From positions 1 through 10,400 of the forward strand of contig JAQWQN010000196.1 of assembly GCA_029244465.1 (NCBI GenBank): a DNA stretch of 10,400 nucleotides, in the 5' to 3' direction. The translations under genes were made by a program, and so were the position numbers. Source of the DNA: Pseudomonadales bacterium. GTDB taxonomy: Bacteria > Pseudomonadota > Gammaproteobacteria > Pseudomonadales > Azotimanducaceae. The notes under the pieces are model-generated. The model was not told where the DNA came from. It ran no database searches and worked only from the letters and a program-made list of their open reading frames with translations. Positions 5,895 through 10,400 of the stretch are shown here, in pieces (the stretch's first letter is position 1; each line of letters begins with the position of its first letter).

Positions 5895-8192
5895 CTACTT
5901 AGCAGCCTGAATTGCCCGCCAGATAGATTCGGACGATAACGGCATGTCAATCTTTGTGACACCGAGCGGGCGCAATGCTCCCAGGACAGCATTCACAATC
6001 GCAGGCGGCGCACCACACGCACCCCCTTCACCAATGCCTTTGACGCCGAGTTCGTTGTTCGGATCCAGAACCTCGTTGAAGCTCACTTCGATATCCGGCA
6101 TGTGCGATGCACGGGGCATCGCGTAATCCATCAAGGTACCTGTGATCAACTGACCATCATCATCGTAAACTGCGTGCTCGTAGATCGCTTGACCAATGCC
6201 CATGACGACACCGCCATGCACCTGGCCAGCGGCAAGCAGCGGATTAATGACCCGTCCGCAGTCGTCCACAGCAGTGTACCGCGCAACCGTTATGACGCCG
6301 GTCTCAGGATCAATTTCGACTTCGGCAACGTGACAGCCATTCGGAAAAGTAAATCCACCACCGCGATTGTAACGATGGGTCAGACTCAGCCCCTTACCGC
6401 CGAACTGAGGGTCTTGCGCAGCACTCGCTACTTGCGCCAACGTGACGGTCGATTCATTAGAACAACTCGAGAAATTACCTTCTGCATAGACGACATCGTT
6501 GTGGTCGCTTTGGAGCAGCTCCGCGGCAACGTCAGTGGCCTTCTCGAGCATGCCTGACCAAGCCTGTTTGACTGCAACACCCCCCATTTGCGAAGAGCGC
6601 GACCCACCAGTACCACCACCAAACAGAACGGTCTCTGTGTCACCCTGGATAATATTGATCTTTTCGAAATCTATACCCATCGCTTCACTTAAGATCTGCG
6701 AGTACGTTGTTCGATGTCCTTGCCCATGACTATAAGTACCGACAATCACATCGACGCCACCATCCTCACGCAGCGTGATCTGGGCTTCCTCCTCGGGCCC
6801 ACCACCGCTCGATTCCACGTAGTATCCAATGCCACGACCACGGATCAAACCGACCAGGTTGCTCGCAACCTGACGTTCATCAAAACCCGTCCAATCAGCC
6901 GCGTCTAACCCTCGATCAAGCGTCTCTGAAAATTCTCCACAGGTCAGATCAACACCTGAGGGCATTCGATAAGGCATTTCTGCCGGTGTCACGAAATTAA
7001 GTCTGCGAAGCTCAACACTATTCACGCCAATTTGTAACGCGGCTTCCTCAAAAAGCCGCTCCATCACATAACACGCTTCCGGACGTCCCGCGCCTCGGTA
7101 GGCCGCGACAGGCATCGTGTTGGTAAATACCGGTCGCACAGAGTGGTGGAGGTGTGGAACACGATAGACCGTACCCACAATACGTCCACCTGCCATCGTC
7201 GGCACGAACGGACCAACCGCACTGCAGTACGCACCCAGATTCGCAATCGTTTCTACGCGAACAGCCTGCAGTTTTCCGTCAGCGTCAAATCCACCAGTAA
7301 CGGTCGTCAGATTATCTCGACCGTGCGAGTCCGCTAAGAACATTTCTGCTCGAGTACTCGTATACTTCACCGGACGGCCGAGCGCCTTAGCCGCGACCAG
7401 ACAAATTACGGCCTCTGGATGAACCTCGCCGCGTACTCCGAAACCGCCCCCTGTATCGAGCGAAACAACACGAACTGCCTCGGAATCAACTTTGAGTATT
7501 GCATCCGCCAACACACCCTTCTGCGCAACGGCACCCTGGCTTGGGTTGTACAACAGGTACTGGCCTTCTTCATACACGCCAACGGATGCCCGCGTTTCTA
7601 AAGGGCTCGGAACCATGCGGTTGTTGACTAACTCAACTTCAACCACGTGCTGTGCTTTCGCTAACCCTTCATTGACCGCGCTGACATCGCCAATCTGGTA
7701 ATGCACGCACAAATTCGATCCATGCTCTGGATGGATTACCGGCGTATCCGGGTCTAGCGCGAGAGCCGGCAGGGGATTGGCAGCGATGTCTTCAACGTCG
7801 AGCTGAATGAGCTCGCAAGCGTCGTCCGCGGCCGCAGTACTTTCAGCAACGACCACCGCGATGGCTTGACCAACAAATGCAACTTTGTCTTCAGCGAGGA
7901 GAGCACGGCGAGGGATGAATGCCGGATTGCCGGCCGCATCTTTTAACACTGCTCGACAAGGCATACTGCCGAGCGCTGTTAAATTTTTTGCCGTGTAGAC
8001 GGCTAAAACCCCTTCCGCGGCCGCCGCCTGTTCAACGTCCAACTGAACAATTCGACCATGCGCAAACGGCGATCTTAAGACGCGCATATAGGCTTGATCG
8101 GCTAGATTTACATCATCTGTGAATTCACCGCCACCCGTGACCAGACGCGGATCCTCCTTGCGGGGCACGCTCTGTCCAACCCCAAATTTCAC
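5895..8192 (-). CDS. Xanthine dehydrogenase-family molybdopterin-binding subunit, CoxL-like (form II type)
   Basis: A 765-residue large subunit of a molybdenum hydroxylase (aldehyde oxidase/xanthine dehydrogenase superfamily). It covers the N-terminal hammerhead domain (about 15-135) and the molybdopterin-binding domains. Key motifs are GGGFG (248-252), AYRGAGR (364-370), SHGQGH (488-493), GTGGSR (527-532) and GEGG with the probable base-catalyst Glu722. AYRGAGR is the form II CoxL pattern; true aerobic CO dehydrogenases carry a Cys-containing AYxCSFR loop, so CO oxidation is unlikely. The enzyme probably hydroxylates a heterocycle or oxidises an aldehyde using water. It normally needs FAD and 2Fe-2S subunits, and neither is encoded in the window. 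The start is GTG at 8192-8190, 9 bp after the FAH-family stop, with a weak GGCGG site. It is co-transcribed with that gene. Confidence 0.93.
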   Translation of the reverse strand: MKFGVGQSVPRKEDPRLVTGGGEFTDDVNLADQAYMRVLRSPFAHGRIVQLDVEQAAAAEGVLAVYTAKNLTALGSMPCRAVLKDAAGNPAFIPRRALLAEDKVAFVGQAIAVVVAESTAAADDACELIQLDVEDIAANPLPALALDPDTPVIHPEHGSNLCVHYQIGDVSAVNEGLAKAQHVVEVELVNNRMVPSPLETRASVGVYEEGQYLLYNPSQGAVAQKGVLADAILKVDSEAVRVVSLDTGGGFGVRGEVHPEAVICLVAAKALGRPVKYTSTRAEMFLADSHGRDNLTTVTGGFDADGKLQAVRVETIANLGAYCSAVGPFVPTMAGGRIVGTVYRVPHLHHSVRPVFTNTMPVAAYRGAGRPEACYVMERLFEEAALQIGVNSVELRRLNFVTPAEMPYRMPSGVDLTCGEFSETLDRGLDAADWTGFDERQVASNLVGLIRGRGIGYYVESSGGGPEEEAQITLREDGGVDVIVGTYSHGQGHRTTYSQILSEAMGIDFEKINIIQGDTETVLFGGGTGGSRSSQMGGVAVKQAWSGMLEKATDVAAELLQSDHNDVVYAEGNFSSCSNESTVTLAQVASAAQDPQFGGKGLSLTHRYNRGGGFTFPNGCHVAEVEIDPETGVITVARYTAVDDCGRVINPLLAAGQVHGGVVMGIGQAIYEHAVYDDDGQLITGTLMDYAMPRASHMPDIEVSFNEVLDPNNELGVKGIGEGGACGAPPAIVNAVLGALRPLGVTKIDMPLSSESIWRAIQAAK

Positions 8193-8201
8193 CTAAGCCG
8201 C

Positions 8202-9050
8202 CTAGCTTTCTGCAACTATGGGATTAACGAGTTTACCTATGGGTGTGACCTCTATCTCTATCCGATCACCATCCTGCATAAACACTGGCGGGGTTCTCGC
8301 TGCGCCAACCCCGCCCGGTGTACCTGTAACGATGACATCGCCCGGTTCAAGTTCGATCCAAGTGGAACAAAATTCAATCAGCTCCTCGAAGCTATGCACC
8401 ATCAGTGACGCCGTTGCATTCTGCATCACTTCACCATTAAGGCGGGTGGTCAATTCCATCTGCGATAGATCACCAATTTCGTCCTTGGTCATCATCCACG
8501 GACCAAATCCGCCTGTAGCGGCAAAGTTTTTTCCGGGTGTGAATTGACTGGTATGGCGTTGGTATTCACGCACACTGCCGTCGTTGTAAATGCCAAAACC
8601 AACCACATGATCCAACGCATCGGCTTGCGAGATACGTCGTCCTCCCTTGCCAATGACCATGGCGATTTCGCCTTCAAAATCGAGCGAGTCTGACTCCGGG
8701 GGCTTGAGCATCGGTTGATTGTGCGCTACTTGCGCCGCCGCAAAGCGCGCAAAAATAGTGGGAACACCTTCGCCCCCTCGACCGGTTTCTTCTTGATGCG
8801 CTTTGTAGTTTAACCCCACACACAAGATCTTTTTCGGGTCTGTAATCGTTGGCGCATACGTGATGCCTGCAAGCGCAAGATCGGCATCATCACCAAACTG
8901 TTTTGACATAACCGATAACGCATCTGCTGCTATGGCCTCACGTAAAGTATCCAACTCTGACCGTGCGCCGACGTCCACGACACCGGAACCGTCGCTTGTA
9001 ACATAGCCAAACGAGACCGTCCCATTACGCGCAAAAGATAACCAACGCAT
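8202..9050 (-). CDS. Fumarylacetoacetate hydrolase (FAH) family protein
   Basis: A 282-residue protein of the FAH superfamily (PF01557), whose members hydrolyse, decarboxylate or hydrate 2-oxo acids and acylpyruvates at the end of aromatic degradation routes. The start of the catalytic domain is KKILCVGLNYKAHQEE (73-88). Metal ligands are visible as Glu126 and Glu128 in LDFEGEIAMVIG and Asp157 in YNDGSVREYQ. GKNFAATGGFGPW (173-185) and VTGTPGGVG (241-249) complete the fold. A variable N-terminal domain of about 70 residues precedes it, typical of this size class. The ATG at 9050 follows AGGGGAACTT. It sits 41 bp after the alcohol dehydrogenase and 9 bp before the molybdoenzyme, consistent with one operon. 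The substrate is unknown; fumarylpyruvate- or oxo-acid-type cleavage is plausible. Confidence 0.92.
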   Translation of the reverse strand: MRWLSFARNGTVSFGYVTSDGSGVVDVGARSELDTLREAIAADALSVMSKQFGDDADLALAGITYAPTITDPKKILCVGLNYKAHQEETGRGGEGVPTIFARFAAAQVAHNQPMLKPPESDSLDFEGEIAMVIGKGGRRISQADALDHVVGFGIYNDGSVREYQRHTSQFTPGKNFAATGGFGPWMMTKDEIGDLSQMELTTRLNGEVMQNATASLMVHSFEELIEFCSTWIELEPGDVIVTGTPGGVGAARTPPVFMQDGDRIEIEVTPIGKLVNPIVAES

Positions 9051-9091
9051 AAGTTCCCCTAGTCAATTTTTCTAATTCTCACGTGCCATTA

Positions 9092-10174
9092 TCAATCAAA
9101 GATAATGACGCTACGCGCAAGCTCCCCGGTTTCGAGTGCAGCCATACCTTCGTTGATATCAGAGAGCTTGATGCGGTTAGACACCATGTCGTCTAAGTGC
9201 AATCGCCCTTGCAAGTAGAAGTCGACAAATCTCGGCATATCGACACGAAAACGATTTGATCCCATCATCGAGCCTTGGATCTTCTTTTCCATCAAGAAAT
9301 CGGGGCCATGCAACGAAACCATGTCACCTGGTGGAATCATCCCGATGACCGTTGCTGTACCGCCACTGCGCAACATACCAAAGGCTTGCTCGGCGGTAGC
9401 CTTTAGACCAATCGCTTCGAAAGAGTAATGTACACCACCGCCAGACAGCTCTTTGACTTGCTCGACGGGATCACCAGAGCCGCCATTGACGACATCTGTT
9501 GCACCAAATTTTCGCGCAAGTTCAAGTTTCGAATCGACCATGTCTACAGCGATGATGCGAGCCGCACCAGCGATCGCGGCGCCGTTGATCGCTGAAAGGC
9601 CAATACCACCACAGCCGATAACCGCTACGGTCGAGCCAGGCTCTACCCCAGCTGTATGTATAACGGAGCCAACACCGGTCGTCACGCCGCAGCCAATGAG
9701 CGCCGCTCTATCCATCGGCATGTCTTCACGAATTTTTACGACGGCATGTTCGTGCACCAACATTTGCTCTGCAAAGGAACCGAGCTGAGCAAACTGGGTC
9801 AGTGCTGCATCGTTATGAGAAAGTCGGGGCTCATCTTCCTTGCTGCGATTCGTTTCAGGCTCCTGACATAGGGACATGTGGCCTGTTAAACACTTCTCAC
9901 AGTGACCACAAAACACCGATAAACAAGTAATCACATGGTCACCGGGCTTCACGTAGTGCACATCAGAGCCAACCGCTTCAACCACACCTGCACTCTCGTG
10001 GCCAAGTACCATTGGCACTTGGCCAGGATAGGTGCCATTGTAAAAGTGCATGTCACTGTGACAGATACCAGCGGCTTTGGTGTTCACTAACACTTCACGC
10101 GGCCCTGGCTTGGAGATCTGAATGTCTTCAATTTCCATCGGTACATTCACTTCGCGAAACACTGCTGCTTTCAT
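9092..10174 (-). CDS. Zinc-dependent alcohol dehydrogenase (medium-chain, class III-like)
   Basis: A 360-residue zinc medium-chain dehydrogenase, oxidising a primary or secondary alcohol, probably with NAD. Catalytic zinc ligands are Cys38 (GICHSD), His59 with Glu60 (GHE) and Cys162 (IGCGV). The structural zinc site is Cys89, Cys92, Cys95 and Cys103. The nucleotide fold has GCGGIG (187-192) followed by Asp211, which favours NAD over NADP. Length and the insert between the zinc lobe and residue 130 resemble class III and mycothiol/NDMA-type alcohol dehydrogenases. The ATG at 10174 follows GAAGGGGAGAGC. It lies 72 bp after the PdxA-like stop and precedes the FAH gene by 41 bp. The likely role is oxidation of an alcohol intermediate formed by the locus. 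The family call is secure; the substrate is not known. Confidence 0.94.
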   Translation of the reverse strand: MKAAVFREVNVPMEIEDIQISKPGPREVLVNTKAAGICHSDMHFYNGTYPGQVPMVLGHESAGVVEAVGSDVHYVKPGDHVITCLSVFCGHCEKCLTGHMSLCQEPETNRSKEDEPRLSHNDAALTQFAQLGSFAEQMLVHEHAVVKIREDMPMDRAALIGCGVTTGVGSVIHTAGVEPGSTVAVIGCGGIGLSAINGAAIAGAARIIAVDMVDSKLELARKFGATDVVNGGSGDPVEQVKELSGGGVHYSFEAIGLKATAEQAFGMLRSGGTATVIGMIPPGDMVSLHGPDFLMEKKIQGSMMGSNRFRVDMPRFVDFYLQGRLHLDDMVSNRIKLSDINEGMAALETGELARSVIIFD

Positions 10175-10193
10175 GCTCTCCCCTTCATTTTTA

Positions 10194-10221
10194 GGTAGTA
10201 ATCATTGAACCGAACACTACC
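10194..10221. promoter_or_regulatory. Inverted repeat upstream of the alcohol dehydrogenase (possible operator)
   Basis: GGTAGT (10194-10199) and ACTACC (10216-10221) form a perfect 6-bp dyad with a 16-bp gap, so the half-site centres are 22 bp apart, about two helical turns. It lies 20-47 bases upstream of the dehydrogenase ATG. This fits a dimeric regulator site or a chance dyad; the gap is too long and AT-rich for a terminator hairpin. Confidence 0.25.
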
Positions 10222-10246
10222 ACAATCTTAAATCCCGGTGCATCGC

Positions 10247-10400
10247 TCAGGCGAGTTCACCTCTGACAATCTGCTCCGCCGTCTCAATCGCCGCAATTAA
10301 GCCCCGCGGATTGGCGACCCCCTGGCCGGCTATATCAAAAGCAGTGCCATGATCTACAGACGTCCGGACGAAGGGAATGCCAAGAGTAGCAGTGGTTGAC
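10247..10400 (-). CDS. PdxA-family dehydrogenase, C-terminal part (runs off right edge)
   Basis: The minus strand from the right edge reads 50 codons to a TGA at 10249-10247, giving the C-terminus of a PdxA-family enzyme. The stretch GIPFVRTSVDHGTAFDIAG is the conserved C-terminal PdxA signature, including the His of DHGTAFD. PdxA proper makes 3-amino-2-oxopropyl phosphate for vitamin B6. Paralogues act in catabolism, for example the terephthalate dihydrodiol dehydrogenase TphB and sugar-acid phosphate dehydrogenases. Placed 72 bp ahead of a catabolic operon, a degradative paralogue is at least as likely as the biosynthetic enzyme, but the part visible cannot decide. The reading frame is partial; the start lies outside. 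Confidence 0.85.
   Translation of the reverse strand, partial: STTATLGIPFVRTSVDHGTAFDIAGQGVANPRGLIAAIETAEQIVRGELA

Noticed and set aside
5322..5939. 205-codon plus-strand open frame antisense to the diiron alpha gene
   Set aside because: It lies mostly inside a well-supported gene, is rich in Arg, Pro and Ser like a shadow frame, and has no domain or ribosome-binding support.
5895..8192. Aerobic carbon monoxide dehydrogenase large subunit
   Set aside because: The active-site loop reads AYRGAGR rather than the Cys-containing loop of form I CO dehydrogenases, and the partner subunits are absent.
1..10400. CRISPR array, tRNA, insertion sequence or other mobile element
   Set aside because: No regularly spaced repeats, tRNA-like arms, transposase motifs or terminal inverted repeats were seen in reading both strands.

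Overview
The window is a compact bacterial catabolic locus of moderate GC with Shine-Dalgarno-led genes, short gaps and overlapping stops and starts. No rRNA, tRNA, mobile element or CRISPR array was found. The gene families (amidohydrolase 2, luciferase-like oxidoreductase, CoxL-like molybdoenzyme, FAH hydrolase) are common in environmental Pseudomonadota and some other oligotrophs. I lean to a proteobacterium with low confidence, since there is no phylogenetic marker.

Layout. Positions 1-560 (minus) hold the N-terminal 186 residues of an amidohydrolase. It is transcribed away from a luciferase-like flavin oxidoreductase (751-1986, plus), which overlaps by one base a small split-barrel flavin/heme-binding-type protein (1986-2468, plus). 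The 190-bp divergent spacer has a good promoter candidate for the amidohydrolase with an imperfect direct repeat laid over it. From 2501 to the right edge everything is on the minus strand. In transcription order this is: the C-terminus of a PdxA-family dehydrogenase, a zinc alcohol dehydrogenase, an FAH-family hydrolase, a CoxL-like molybdopterin subunit, then five tightly packed genes: a ferritin-like diiron oxygenase-type protein, its paralogue, two small proteins related to each other, and an FmdB-type zinc ribbon.

The most interesting part is that five-gene block (2501-5799). The first two proteins are clear paralogues. The first (here called alpha) keeps the full carboxylate/histidine diiron ligand set in two DEARH motifs plus two partner glutamates. 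The second (beta) has replaced every one of those ligands, as in the catalytic/non-catalytic subunit pairs of bacterial multicomponent monooxygenases and the PaaA/PaaC pair. The two small proteins are also paralogues, possibly with an SCP2-like fold. The block therefore looks like an oxygenase built from two duplicated pairs plus a zinc ribbon. I do not recognise it as a named system, and no reductase or ferredoxin gene is in view.

Working together, the minus-strand genes suggest oxidative attack on an organic, perhaps ring-containing, substrate: hydroxylation by the diiron and/or molybdenum enzymes, dehydrogenation by the alcohol dehydrogenase and PdxA-like enzyme, and C-C cleavage or hydration by the FAH enzyme. 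The substrate cannot be read from the sequence.
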